A stretch of 64,000 bases of DNA from Casuarius casuarius (taxonomy: Eukaryota; Chordata; Aves; Casuariiformes; Casuariidae), in assembly GCA_003342895.1 (NCBI GenBank), contig PTFA01000086.1, positions 890,939-954,938 on the forward strand. Reading direction: 5' to 3'. Numbering within the stretch: position 1 is the first letter of the stretch; every line of letters begins with the position of its first letter. The notes under the pieces are model-generated. The model worked only from the letters and a program-made list of their open reading frames with translations. It was not told the origin of the DNA and did no database searches. Below, one piece after another: positions 1 through 14,000 of the stretch. The position numbers and the translations under genes are program-made.

Positions 1-2163
1 TCAAAGGAAATGCAGACTAAAACATATATGCTCACAGAGCAATAATCTCCAATGTGCTCAGGTCATCAGCATAAGTTTTCTTGAAAATTAGAAATACATG
101 TTATTTACACGACACTGAAAAATAACACTTTTTAAAAAGTTTGATTCAGTAGAGCTAGCTAATATAATCTCTTTCCTAATCTTGAGTTTTTGAAATCTTG
201 GCTAGAGACATCTATATTGCATATCATTGATATCACCAAACATTGTACTGTACTGTAGAATGTATAATTCCAGACGTTGAAAACGCTTCAAAAACCTTAA
301 TGTATCCACTACACAGAATGTGTATAAAAACAGTGATGTCCAGGAAATCTAGGAAGCCACATAACTCTCTGAATAAAAAAAAAAAAAAAGGAAGAAGAAA
401 AAGTAACAAAAAACATAGTAAGGCACAATATTGCTCTCTGTGCTGACAACCATAACTGTTATGTTTTAACTAAAGGGAAAAGTGCAAAGAACAGGGAATC
501 AAGATTTTGTCTCAGACTTGTCAACTAGTGCTGACTTTGAACAGAACACACTGAAAAATTATTAACTGCTGACAGAAGTTAAAACATAGTCATAAGGACA
601 CTCAGCATGATACTGAAACGGACAGAACTCCTTTTGAGGCCACAAGGTATACTGCTGACACTGCTGAAGTAGCTGGGTGACTTAGGTGCTGCACTAACAG
701 GAATAACTAACAGCTGTCACACTTCGTTTCCTCGTACTTCTACCCTAAAGAGAGTATGAAGTCCCAGTCTCACTTTACTGTAGCCCAGCAAGATCTTAAG
801 ATACAGGTATTTTTGTGCACTAACAAAGGCAGTGTGAAAACCCCACAAGAGTTCATTTTATTTTCTAGGACGGGTCCCCGAAATCCTGTTGCACATAGAA
901 AATTATCTGTTGCTGGAAGCAATATTCCAGAAAGAATGTTCTTCTTTGTGCAAAGTCCAATAATACAAGACAGAATAGCTATGATCCACATTTAAATATT
1001 TCTAGAAGCATCTCTGAATATTGTCAAGAATTCATACACTCATACAAATGCTTGCATTCATATATGAGATTGTGATCATTAGTTCTGATTACTAAAAGAA
1101 AAACAAAAAACAAGAAGGATTAATTTTCTTTTTTTAAGATTACTACACAGGACAAACTGTGGCTAAAACATCTCATTTCTGTATTTACTAATCATACAAC
1201 ATCCATCTATCGATAGCAAATTTAGAAACAAACAAAAACCTCACTAAAAATAAAGTGATACTGACAACAGGAAAGCAGAGAGCTGTTACCAAGATTAAAC
1301 CAGCTTGGAATAGTAATACGAGACTAAACTTAATTAACAATATTCCACATCATTGGCAACAATTTACCAAGAAAGCATTTCGTTCACAGCTCTTTCTTGT
1401 TTAGTACAAGTACACTGTACATTGTATCAAATATGGTGTTTGCTGAAAAGCAACTCTCCTTAAAAGTGGCAGCTGTATTCACCACAAATATCACTGATTC
1501 CAAAAGCAGTGATATGAAAAAGAATAATATTTGCAAAGTACATCATTGGCCTTACCTAAAGGAATCTATATGAGATCCAACTAGCACTATAAAATAAAAT
1601 GCAGTCAATATTTTCTACAGTAATCCATATAACTGCCAAAAATATGAAGAGCTGCCCCCAAAAAGGCAATGGCAAACTTCCTTTAGAAATATATGGACCA
1701 AAACATATCTTGAAAATGTAATCAGTTCAAACACATAAAGCAGACAGTGATCAGCACAAACCAGAAGTATTCAGTAATAAAAACAATCCCCCCAACCCTT
1801 TTAAACTGAAATTAATGATCAAATCTTTGAAAAATAAAAAATGTTAATTTGAAAGTAGTTATTGTAAAACCAAACTCTCTTGAGAACAAAAATACTTATT
1901 GTGACAATTATTTATTATTTATTCATTGATTATCATTATTATGAATTACTTAGAAATACATTTCCATTATAAAAGGCCATACAGAATTATTTAAGGTCAC
2001 CAGAAAATAGAACTTTACCAATTCTACTTCAATCTGGATATTCAGATTAAAGAGGAAAAAAAAACCAAACACTTTAAAATAGTAGATATGAATGCAATTG
2101 TATGTATATATTGCTTAGGGTCATGTATGACCCTACTGTTATTAAATTTGAAGAGAAACTCAC

Positions 2164-5100
2164 CCTGTGGCAAACTTCTGTTTTAATTTCTTTGAGAGCA
2201 CGTTCAGAGAACACACAGCCACAGTTTCGCAGGAAGCAAAACCTTTAAAGAAAACACAAGTCATACAGTCATCTTAAGAAATTCTGTGCATCTAAAACAT
2301 AGATCTGCAGTGCTGATTTAACATGAAGCTATCATTACAACAGGCTACTGGTAAACAGCTAACTTTCACTTCACACATTCTTACAGCTAACCGAGATATC
2401 AGCACCTTAAACATTAAATCACAATATGTATTTTGTTATTTCATTCTCTATATATGACAATCTCTCAAAGGGATCTTAGAAAAATGAAAGGTACAAAAAC
2501 ATCTTGAGAGAATTGCTACCGAACTATGTAGGTTCCCCTTGAATCATCATAGCGCAGTTACCTACTGCTTACTGTCCTAATGAGTGACAGACCCTCTCCA
2601 CCGTGGCTCTTACTGTGTCTGATCATTGAACTTCATTAAATATTCATTTTTAGAAGTTGCTAATTGATAAGTAGATTAAAAACTGCCTTAAAAAAATCAA
2701 AATATCGAATCTAGAGATTCAACTAGAACTAATTCTGTATAAACCAATAACCTACTTGATATAAAAATAAGTAGCTGATAAATGTTTTGTCTTCTGCAAA
2801 TTTACACCATTTAAATGGTCCCATCATTTAAATATATAGCATAACTGCAGATACTACTAATCACTAAATGAGCAAGATATAGGAAGGGAGCTATCTTTTT
2901 AACACAGTTGTGGTGGCGTACATCCTTATGTCTAGATCGGGACAATAAACTAAACATCCCAAGAAAAGAAAGGGAAAAAGGAAAAAGAAGTACATGGCAA
3001 AACAATTCACAATTCCAAGTACCACCTACAGGCTAGGGGATACAACTAGCTCTTGAAGTACAGAATTCGGCAAAATATTCTTCCAGAGTTTTCAAGCATT
3101 TACCTTCATCCCCCTTTAGTACAACATTTGCCAACATTAAAAAAAAAAAAAAAAGCTGCCACAGGAAAGCTAAGGACTTAAGCATTCTTGTCTCATAATT
3201 TTGAAAATTAAAATGACACTTTGTTCATCCCCTTTGAGTACATGGATGAGGAGACTTCATGCCTGAGCTGGAACATTTCAAGTGTTGCTTCACAAATTTG
3301 CCAATACCCTACTTCCCCGGAATCAGTCACGCTGCCAGGCAGCACTCCCAGCGCATTCTGCAATACTCTGAACCTGTTGGTTTCACTTCCTCTCAGACTC
3401 CAGCCCTCTAGCGAAGCTGTAACAAGTGACCCTAGCCAAGAATCTGCTCTCCCAGGTCTGTCCTGTCTACATAAAAGATTCATTCAAGACAATCTAAAGC
3501 AATTAAGCATGTGGATTTAATTAATGTGGAATTAAGCAATTAAGGATGTGTATCATCCTCCTTTCCTTTTCACACCAAATTCTTTGACGAGAGCTACTGT
3601 TACTCCTCTCCTACATCATTTCAGTCTGTCACCCTCATCTGACTAAAAAAATTAAGGCGGCTCTGATGAAAGTGGTTTTAGTTTTCAGGGTGTCTCTTTA
3701 ATTCCATTTGAATATCTGCAGACTAATTTACCACTGAAGAAAGAAACACTTGTCCACTATCAAGCTATAAACCTGACCTCCCTCACCCATTAGGGCTTAA
3801 CACAGAAAAAGAAATTGCTTATTTGCCCAAACCAGGATGCAAGGGAAGCATCCTTCCTTAGCTCCATAAAAAACAGATACTAGCACAATGTTATAATAAA
3901 TACACGGTGCATCTCCATTCTGATCTTAACATAAGGAGAGGTGAGAATGCTTCATCTGATGCAAAGGATGGTCTCATCTGACCTTGTTCACGTATATCTA
4001 CTATGAGCTGGCCTTCAAACAATTGTACACCACTTTTCTCTGCAGACATTGCCCTCTGCCCCTTTCATTTATACATACAATTTGATTTGGGAAAGGGAGT
4101 ACATTTCATGTCTCCTCTTGAACTGGAAGTGAAAAAAGGACAAACACCTTTTCTTGATCTCTGGAACCCCCTTCTAACTGGAAGACCTGGGGTAAGTATA
4201 TGAGTTCTACATTATTGATTTAAACTACTCTACCTGCTCTTTATTCAGTTTTGAATAACTCATTTTTGAAAACCAAATGCAGAAACATAAATACTGACCT
4301 ATGCCTTCCGTTCATTTCCAAGCCCACCACAGGGCATATAAAGCGCCCACATTGGATGTCATCATATTTATCACCTTTTATACTCTCTTTATCACCACTC
4401 CAAGCTGGATTATCTGCAAGGTTTAGTTCTGTAACACTCTGAAAGATACAAATGCAAGCCTTAAGTTGTTTACTGATGATTTTTCAACTATAACAACATT
4501 CCTGAACGTATTTTTTTCTTGGTGGTTTACTATATTACAGCTTTTTTTTGATAGCAGACTTATAACAATGTTGTTTCCAGTTACTGAGAAGGTTTTTTTC
4601 TTTCTGTTTTGTTAAGAGATTTTTTTAACACAAGTTCGACAACAGAGAATTTTTGTATATTTATAAATATATAATTGCATGTTTGAAAGACATTTGAAAA
4701 TACATGTTGAAGTTCTACTTCTGACTGCCACCATGGTAAATGATAAGCTTGAAGCGTTTAGGAAGAAAGTTTACAAGTTTGTTCAACGTTAATTAGTGTC
4801 TTTCCTGATTCAAACCATCAGTGCCTCACTTTTATTTACTCAAGAAAACCCTCATTATGTCCATGACATGGTGTATTTTCCATACTTGTGTCTTCAGAGC
4901 AAAACCAAAAGACTAAAATCTACTAGCACAGAGTACTATCACATTTGCCGCTCTAGCACTGGAAAGCAAACACACCGTGCACATTAACCTAAAAAAGAGA
5001 TATTGGATTTAATATGTATTTACAATTGTATTTTTAAAATTTTAGTACAAAGTGAGCACATTAGCAAACTGAGTTATCACAAGATATTTAACTTTTATGG

Positions 5101-6250
5101 AGCTCTTTAAAATTGGACACAACCTTTTTACCTTAATGCTCCTGATATGTGATGCAGCTTCCACAAGAGCTTTATCAGATGACTTGTCCAACAAAAATTC
5201 AATGACGGCATCTTTATTATACAACCTACAACAATAGATTTGCAGAAATAATACTTGATTCTTGTAACATTCTTTTATTTAGAAATTAGTACTTTTTAAT
5301 AAGGAATTCTATGCGGAAACATTCATACCTGCCTAGCTCACAGGCTACAATTGGTCGACATAATTTCTCTTGGCTCAGAGTACAGTAATACCATTGTGCC
5401 ACCAATTCAGCATTTTTGTCAACCTGAAAGAAAGAAAATAAGACTTTTGATTTTTAAATAATTTTTCAATATGAAAATTATTTTAATATAAATACAAATC
5501 AAATCCCCAGGCATCTTACCAATTCTACTTTCCACATTCAAAGCTATTCCATGAAATATTTACAAAAAGCCTTTCACTAAAGGTCATGTTCAGTTTCAGC
5601 GATCCACCTCTATATATCACTCTACCAAACACGATTCTGCATCTGACTCGGGACCTATCTTCCTAACTCTAACTCAGTTTTCTTACTCTTTGCCATCTCC
5701 ATCTGTTCTCTTCTCTTTTCCTTTTTGCCCTTTATATGTTTTCTATTTCTCCTTTCTCTTACTCTTAATTCTGCTTCTCCTATCTGCTAGCTACCTGTAC
5801 CACTCACAGTAAGGAATAAACATAACTGGTCCAGCAATTCTGGGGATATCAGGGTGCTGCCTGAAGTTCCAGTTCGAAAACGTAAGCTTTATGGCACATT
5901 AGGCTATAAATGAAAAGCGAAAATTAAAAGCAACCTGAATTGTCACGTGTGGCAGTATAGCCACAGAGTGGTGTGCGGATGAAACAGATTTTATTTATTT
6001 TACACCGGTAAACACCAACTCGCACGAGTTTTTCTCGTTTGCTCAGTGAGTTTTTCCCTGATTTTCACTTCCTCCAGGGAGCTCCGCCGGGGGCGGGCAG
6101 GCCCCGCGCCGGACAGCACCGGCGGGGCCCGGCCTCCCAGCCCCAGCGCGGCCCCGCCGCCCTCCTGCGGCCCCCTCCGACCTTCTCGGCCTTCCGCGGC
6201 CCCTTCACCAGCTCGTGCCGCTTGGGGATGGTGCCGCCATCGCAACCCAT
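2164..6250 (-). CDS. RTF2: RTF2, replication termination factor 2 homologue (5' part, five coding exons; 3' end outside the window)
   Basis: Coding exons on the minus strand are 6250-6182 (23 codons from the ATG, beginning MGCDGGTIPKRHELVKG), 5423-5329, 5225-5132, 4438-4299 and 2242-2164. They join in frame to 159 codons, about half of the roughly 306 residues usual for the family. Recognisable blocks are the conserved N-terminus, the RING/U-box-like segment (YCTLSQE, RPIVACELG, LYNKDAVIEFLLDKS), RFICPVVGLEMNGRHRF and the Cys-rich CGCVFSERALKEIK. RTF2 is a nuclear protein acting at replication forks and is removed from stalled forks by DDI1/2. The next exon, expected to begin with a CGAAF-like motif, was not found in 1-2163, so that intron exceeds 2.1 kb. 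The intron between 2243 and 4298 also shows nothing beyond AT-rich sequence. The exon 1 donor (AAG|GTCGGA) has an uncommon C at +3. Splice sites are inferred; identity is very secure. Confidence 0.93.
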
Positions 6251-6480
6251 CGCTGCCGCCGCTCCCCGCCGCGCTTCCGGGTTCGCCCTCCCACAGGCAA
6301 CGCACTTCCGCGGCAGGGAGCAATACTTCCGGCGGACCCTGATGGCGTCATCGCCGTGCCATAGCAACCGCCCGGCTGGGGGCGGGGTTAGCAGCAAATA
6401 GATGGGCGGAGGGGCGGTGCTGCGGGCCCGACGGGAGAGTCCATCCGGGAGGGGTCGGGGGGGAGCGGGTGGGACGTACC
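6060..6480 (-). promoter_or_regulatory. RTF2: RTF2 CpG-island promoter and first exon
   Basis: The stretch is strongly GC- and CpG-rich and surrounds the RTF2 start codon at 6250. It contains three ETS-type CTTCCG sites (6274-6279, 6305-6310 and acttccgg at 6325-6332), a CRE/ATF-like gcgtcatc near 6345, and gtgccatagcaac near 6356-6368, which reads on the minus strand as GTTGCTATGGCAC, close to an RFX X-box. No TATA box is evident, as expected for a housekeeping gene. The transcription start itself cannot be fixed from sequence. Confidence 0.7.
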
Positions 6481-7411
6481 AAGGTGCCCAGCGGAGGTGT
6501 CACCCCCCCACACCCCTCGGATCACTGTCGAGCGATGATTTCTCATCTTTGGAACATATTTACCCCTTTTTCTGTGAGAAACCACCCAGAGAAACCGCAG
6601 TTTTGGGCATCTGAGTTGCCCGAGCTCCCCCCAGAGAAGGGCGCTGGAGGGGGACCTCCCCCCGCCCCCCCCCACCCGGGGCTGCCGCCGCAGCAGTTCG
6701 GGTGAGAAAAGTCAGTTACGGTCGTGAGTGAGTTTAATGTGAAACGTACCAAGACAGCGAAAAACGCACGGACTGCATTGAACTGTTCAACCGCAGTAGT
6801 ATTTGCATGTGTCTGCATTGAAATGTATATGACATGGTGACTGCAAAATGAGAATAAAACTGATACGAGGATAAAATTAATCCAGTTACCCCCGCCACCA
6901 GCTGCGTGTGACGCGTTTGCGTGACACATCAGCTGTAGCTGCAGATACTAGCAGAACTAATTGTCTATTTTTGGAGAGAAAAACAAAAAACAGGTACAAC
7001 TTTGCCAAGAAAGGCCCGACTTTAAAATTTCAGATACAACTTTTAAATAAATTAATGAGAAAAATACAAATAACGCACACATACCACCTATCCCAATGTT
7101 TACCAGCCCTTCATCATTGTTGCAGCTCAGATCCAGCAAATTTCAGGATAAAATTAATGAACTATGAAGATTAGCCGGCTAAATACACGCTTACGAACCC
7201 CGCAGGAGCAGCGTCTGCCTACCCTTGCCAGCGCTGTTGCTATAGGTGTCAAGGGAGAAATAATGTCATATTTCCAGTTTGTAGGAATAACTTTTCCAAA
7301 GCCTCTCTATTTCTAGTGACTGCAGTTAATATTTTTTTTTTTTCAGCTGGAGCACTACGTTGAAATGCTTCAGCCTGTGAATGAAGACCACTGAGGCTGT
7401 TTCCCCCTGGA
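6481..7411. other. Short intergenic stretch between the RTF2 promoter and the CASS4 3' end
   Basis: The first 250 bases continue the GC-rich flank of the RTF2 island. The rest is ordinary AT-leaning sequence. I see no supported gene; the open frames here overlap one another on both strands and match no family I know. Confidence 0.5.
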
Positions 7412-7417
7412 TTTATT
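7412..7417 (-). terminator. CASS4: Candidate CASS4 polyadenylation signal (AATAAA on the minus strand)
   Basis: The plus strand reads tttatt here, about 680 bases past the CASS4 stop codon at 8093-8095. It is the first good AATAAA I see in the direction of transcription. The choice is positional inference only. Confidence 0.3.
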
Positions 7418-8092
7418 GAGAGGCAGAACTCCACTTTTCCTCCTGTGCTCAGCTGGAGCATTTCTGATTGATATCTCTGCTTTGCCTAGTACCTGCCAGA
7501 TTTTGTCCTGTAACACACTCATTGCATTTATACATTAAACAACTGCAAAGTGGATTTAATTAAAAAAAATGTAATTACAAAATTTGAATACAGTCTTCTA
7601 GACACAGTTGATGATAGTTTCGCATAGCAACGTGTCATAATTTATGGATCAATATGCCGCAAAATTTAAAGAGACCTTATATACCCAAATAGAAAAAAAA
7701 TAGAAAAATATATTTATCTGCTGTTTTTGGAAATTTTAAAGAATCAGATACTATAATAATTTTGCTCCAATACTCAGCAAACATTCTTGTCAGGACACTA
7801 AGAAGAAGAGGTTTCCAGGCAGGGTTTGAACGGTGGAGAAGAAAGTATAGCTTTAATTCTACAAATCCTCTTCTGGGGCACAGAGTCTGCTGTTGTGGGG
7901 TTTCATCTGCTGAAAGTGCACCAGTACCCGAGGGAGCTGCCCAGCAGGATTTCTCAGCACTGACTGGAAGTTGGCCTCCTGGAGCTGCTTTGGCCCTCCT
8001 TGACTGCCAAATACCAAAAGACTGAAGAGAGAATTGTAACAACGGAGAAATTCAAGTTTTCACAAATATTTCTAAAAATAGTGAAGTTTCTT

Positions 8093-11000
8093 TCATTCCA
8101 TCGTTGCTCTGAACTGCTGCGTGTATTTAGACAGCTCATCAGTTTGGTTCTGAAGTTCCCTCATTGCATCTGCATTTGGATATTGTATTGCAGCATTTTT
8201 GGTGGCAAGAGCCAGATTCTTCAGTAGGCCACAAAATCGGCTGCTGCCATGGAGAATGTCATTACGAACATCTTTTTCTTGAGTTTCCTGGCAGAGAGAA
8301 TCCACTAACTTCTGTCCCACCATAATGATCAGTTTGCTGTGTGATATGAAGATTTCAGGCGGCTGGTTATTGCTGAGACTATTTGTAAAGACACCAATTG
8401 CCTTGTGAAGTGCTCCAAAACACAGCCTACAGTGTTCTGAAAGAGCTATTTTCTTTGCAGAGTCCTGCGAGCTTTGAATTATATTCCTTTTTGCAGATGG
8501 CAGGACCTAGAAAAAGGTTACAAAAAAAAAGACTGAGCCTGGCAGCACACTCATTGTTTCTTTATTTGCTCTACCCTGTATTCTTCAAGTTTCTTCACTT
8601 CCGTGGAGTTTTGTTAATTAGGAAACTCCAAAGTGTCACAGCCCAGGGGTGTTTTGCAATTGTTCCTCTTTCCTTAAAGTACTCGACTTCAAAATAGTAT
8701 TTTCTCCCAATTACCTTTTCCCCAAACATGTTTCACTGATAACAATTTTAATAATGGATAGCACACAAAGTTCCGTAGTTAAACATCAGTCCTTTATACA
8801 GTCTGGACTTCCAACTTGCAGATAATATAAAACATGTAGACTTGACTTTTTCATGGTACTAACTTCATGAGGGTTATGAATGATTAAAAATGTAGAAAAA
8901 CAAGATAGTCAATCCTTAAACCAGTGCATTGTAAGATATTTTGAAATTTTAACTCACATCCTTATGTTCATTACATGTGAGGAAAATAAATGTTTTGCAG
9001 TTTTTCAGGAGTAGTTCTAAGAACTAGTCCTGGGAGAGTGATCAAAGAGAAAACAAATAGCACTTCATCTATCAATATACATGTCCAAACCCAAGTTATT
9101 TTGAATTTTAGCAAGCACAGAAATCAGGGACAAGAAGTCCTTACAAGTAATAGTTTTCAAAATCAAGAATACCTTTGTTTTTGAATCTGTGTTCTTCTTC
9201 GCTACCTCTGTATCTGAATGGATTTTCTGTGCCTGTTATAAATCAAAATGAAAACAAAGTTGAAATGGTTTACATAAAATATTTCAACATAGATTTGGTT
9301 TTCCCTTATTTCAGGGAAAATGTCAGCTTGCTTTGCAACCTTACCTGCTACGATGGTATGCAGCCTACATGGACTACAATGATACTTTCATTAAAAGCGA
9401 CTGTAATTTTTTTCTATTAAAAATGTAGTGTCTGATCCTGCAAGATGTAAGACTGAAACCAACATCAACAAAACGTAACTTATCCTAAATTCTAAGGACA
9501 AGCCACCATTTCTTTGTGAAATCAATTAAGAGAGTTAGACTCTTAGCAGGCATTTTGGTACTTCTAAGGAGAACCATTCCTCTAACAATCTTTCAGAAAC
9601 TTTCTAACAAATAAATTTGATAATTCACAGTAAGAGTTTAATTTGTTTATAATTTTTTTTCTGCAAAACTGGTTTTCTAATACATCCTAAGTTAGAAAGT
9701 TAACATTTCCTATATCATGGAGACAGAGTCAACACACAAAATATACTGGCAAGAAAAGAATTAGTAGTCTAAAGAGAGGAAATACATTGCTTAAACCTCA
9801 GCTAAAAGCTACGTATCAAATAAATTTAAATGGTTAAGCTAAAATGTTTTCTCAGTGCTCTCTGGCTGCCTGGGTAAATTCTGTGACTCCAGTTCTCTCT
9901 ATAATTACTGATCATTGTACCTGCGCCCTCTAGCACTGTGATAAAATCCTGAATTCATATGGAGTCTGGAAAAAGAAGTTGGTACTAATGCAAAGTTAAA
10001 ACACTGATAATAGCTTAATATCTGCAAACAATCAAGAAGAATATAGGTAGTACAATCATGTTATACTAACCTGTAGCTGAACATAATCACAGTCCTCAAT
10101 GGCATTTTCCTTTGTTTTGTCAGAAGAGACTTGACTTTGGTTTGGTTTATCAGGAGCATTTCTTTGAGGTGAATCTAATTCTATTCTTTTGGGCAATGTG
10201 ACTAGTTTTGCCATTTTATATTCTGTGTTCATTTTTGATTGTTTCATTTCTTGTTCCTTGTCCTTCTTTCTGAAGAGAAGCTTTCCATTGGCAATGATGA
10301 TGGATACAAATCTCTTAATATCATCTGGAATTGTGCGAGCTACCATAACAAAGCGATCAAGATCATCTGGGTTGTTCTGAGGTTTCTTGATAACCAACAC
10401 CTCAAGCAACCAGTTGCAGCTGTTTAATGCTTCTCTTGTTTCTGTTAAGATTTGGAATGAGTTCGCAAGAATTTCTAGCTGTTTTTTAATTCTGGTCTGA
10501 AGGTTATTATCAGTAAGGTAAGAGGCATTTACCTTTATGGCCTGAGCAAAGGCCAAGAATTCTCCCATCGATACTTTTATGTGATCAACTGCTCTATGGA
10601 TTTCTTCAATGTTTTTCTCTAGGTGTTCTTGTAATCTCCATTTACTGCTCACAAAGATCATTAAACTCGCAACTGAGCTAGATACACTGTGCTGCAATCT
10701 AGTCAATGTCTCTATGGCTACCTCAAGGTCCAGTTTGATTTCTTTGACAGGCTCTTCTGATGATGACACAGAAAAGGATTCAGCAGAAGAATCTGAGGAT
10801 GTAGAGGTAGTGCTGTTTCTGCTGTCCACACTAGAAAGAGATACTCTGTCCTGTTCTAATTTTACATCTCTCGAGAGCTGTGGAGGAACATGGTATGCTT
10901 GGTCTCCAGAACTGTTGTTGTTTTTTCCCATCTCCTTCCTGCACTGCAAAGCAGTGGGCATAGCTTTTGGAATATCATAAACATTCACTTCAGAAATCTG

Positions 11001-14000
11001 ATTCTCAGCCTTTGGAGCCAGGAGACCTGGGGGTACATCACGGCTACCATTTTGTCGCAAAAGGAACATGTCCCGTGAAGATGGAACATCATAAAGAGGG
11101 ACATCTGGAAGCACTGCTTTGTTTTGTGTTGGTGGAATATCATATAATTGTGGATTTACAACTTTGGCTTCCGTATTTGTTGTCAGTGCCCTGTACCTGG
11201 CTGGTGGTGTATCATACAGCACCTGGTTCTCCAAGGAATGGCCAGGAGGGCTTTGTTTTAATCCTTTTTTTTCTGGTGATACTGGAATATCATAAATCCA
11301 TTCTGACTTACGAGGACTTGGCAAGGTATTGTAATGGCCCCAGCACTTTTTCTGAGATCCATTTTCTGAAACATCAGGTTCTCTTTTGGGAGGGACATCA
11401 TATAACTGCAAGAGAGCACACAGGATTTATAAGCAGTGTTTATAAACAAAAGAAATAAGAGGCAAGACTGAGTTCTCAGAGGGTGTTAATGTATGCAACT
11501 CCAGTAATATCAATGGAGCTGCACCACTGAAAAGTATAGCCCGTAATTCTTATTTTATTTATTTTCTTTATAAAATGTACAAACTGCACATATGAAGAAT
11601 AAAATAGTTTGAGCACAGGTAATTAAATCAGACAGCATTGTTCCCAACCAGTGAAATCCATAGGATCTTCTCTGGCTCCTTTGGGGTGGGAAACAGTCAT
11701 AATTGTCTGAAATGACTACCCCCAAAAAAGTGGAATGCCAGTTTATTACCAGATAATGTTAAATCCTCAGTTTTACAGAATGAAGCAAGTAAGATTTTAT
11801 CAGTCTCTCAATAAGAGGCAAACACTCAATTTTCCAGTATCCCTCCCCTGCCACATTCATATGCATACACTCACAGAAATAAATCACAAAAAGGCACAAC
11901 AGACTATTCTCAAATAGCCGCAATGAGTTTACATTTTTACTTGACAGAGGTTTGCATGGATACAGATCTTATTTAGTGCCTTACAATAAATACTTGTGCA
12001 CAGCTGAGATCTGTAAGCTGGAAAATGTGCATGCAAGAATACTTCTTGTATAAGAAAAACTAGAGTAATAATAATAGGCACTTTGGGACAGATCACACCT
12101 GGATGCCTCACAAGCATGAGCAGGAGGGAGTGCAAGGAGCTATAGGAGTGTGCAGCCACAAGAAACTATTGAAGAGCCTGCTACCTAACAGAAATTTTAA
12201 AGAGAATTGGTAAAGTCAGGCTTCACAATTTGCAGAAAATGTGACTGAGAAGGGGAGTGCAGACAAGACTGTTTCAGACCACAGCCAAAATTTTCCGAAT
12301 TTCCCACAAACAAAGAATTCCAAGAAAATTTGACTTTGGAAGCAATGACAGACCATGTCTCCGAAAGCAAATCTGCTCCCAGGCTGTTGCAGCTGGTCAG
12401 TGAAATTATTAACAACCATGAAGCTGCCAGGAATGCCAGCTTCAATGAGCTATTGCCTAATATGCCAGGTCCCAGGCTGGGGGCAGAGTCAATGCTACCG
12501 GCGCCTCTGAAGCCACACACTGTGCATGAATGGCTTCTCCAGTCATGGGGCAGCTGTGAACCTGTGGCAGTTCTCTTCGAAGCCACAAAACCAGGAGGCA
12601 TCAGGCTCCCTGTGCAGGATGGTCAGCCCTGGGATCAAGGACCCCCACCTGCGAAGGAGTCTGTCAAAATCCTCTTGGATCCTAAAACTGTTCAGGAAAG
12701 CTGAGATATTTCATACTCAGCTAATCAAGAGTTTCCACCCAGACATTTGCTTTGTCATGAAATTTCAGACCCGCCCTTTCTCCAAGGATGGTGCTTCTCA
12801 CACAGTGGGAAAGAATTGGGAAGGCTGATTCCCCCCTCATGGCTGTTGCCCAGAGCCAGGTATGCTGCATTTCCAAAGGAGGCGGCAGGAGACTGCCTGC
12901 ACAAAGCGATGAAGAGAGAGACCCTCTTCCTCCCCTCAGGCTTTATGCTGGCATGGTGCAGCTTCGCGTTGTACTTCTGGATCTGTGAGCCTTTGCTGCT
13001 CTGACAACGCTTCACAAATCCAAATGCACTTTCACAAATATTAATGGGGAAGGATAGTGTTCATCTCAGGAAAGCTAATACCTCAGTGTCTGGGAAACTA
13101 CTGTGGCGTGGAGGATGGCAAATTGAAGCAAGCGAAGCAATGATTTAAGCCCAAATCATGTATCTTCCAGGTATTCTAGTGTAAGTCTTTGCTTTGTTAT
13201 ATCCTGATATGGAACAGTAACACATTTCAAATATTGAAAAGGATTAATGAGATGGGAGAACTGTTTTCAGCCAAGCTGTATGTTGAGTACACATTTTTTT
13301 GTTCTATGGTTATAATAATAATATTACTGTTTTAAGCAGATAAACTGGAACTGAGTTTCTTGTCCAAATTGTTGCAGTGACTCAGTGGCAGATCATGGTA
13401 TACTTGAGTTGTATCTCACCATTAGAATGTGAACAGTTTGTTTCTGTCTGCTTAAATATGACAAACAGTCAGACATTCAAGAATGTAGGGCATTGAATTT
13501 ACTTTTCACGTTGTCCTAAAAAACAATAAGGCAATTTTTTTTCCTAAAAAGCAAATACAAATCCTGGTAGGTACCCTGACTACCACAAGCCAGGTAGTAT
13601 TTGTTCCTTTAATATGAAGTATAAAGTACTGTGATGAAGATGTGCTGGTACTATCACTGTCATCCTCACCCACGAATACACCTCAAGGGAAGTTCAACAT
13701 ATATGAGCAACATCAGAGTGGTAAAGAGATATTACTCTCTTATGTCCAGTGATTCTTACTTACATTGCTCACTGGGGAGTCTTTCTGGATAATGGTCCCT
13801 GCCTTTTCTGGGCTGGACGGGATGTCGTAAAGCTGGTTCGGCTCTTCCCGGAAACACTCAGTGGATCCAAAGAGCGCAGACCCCTTTCTTCTTGTGGGTG
13901 GAGTGGCACCGCTCTAGTCAAAGGAAAATACACAGGTTGGCTTCAATTCCTTTTAGAGCCCACTGAAGACTTCAGTCGTATTGAAGGCCTTCAGGTCATA

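Noticed and set aside
1..2163. Search for further RTF2 exons
   Set aside because: No minus-strand segment resembling the expected CGAAFQ-type continuation was found; the remaining exons should lie off the left edge.
10609..11458. Plus-strand open frames of 60-163 codons
   Set aside because: They are antisense to the large CASS4 exon, which has clear homology on the minus strand.
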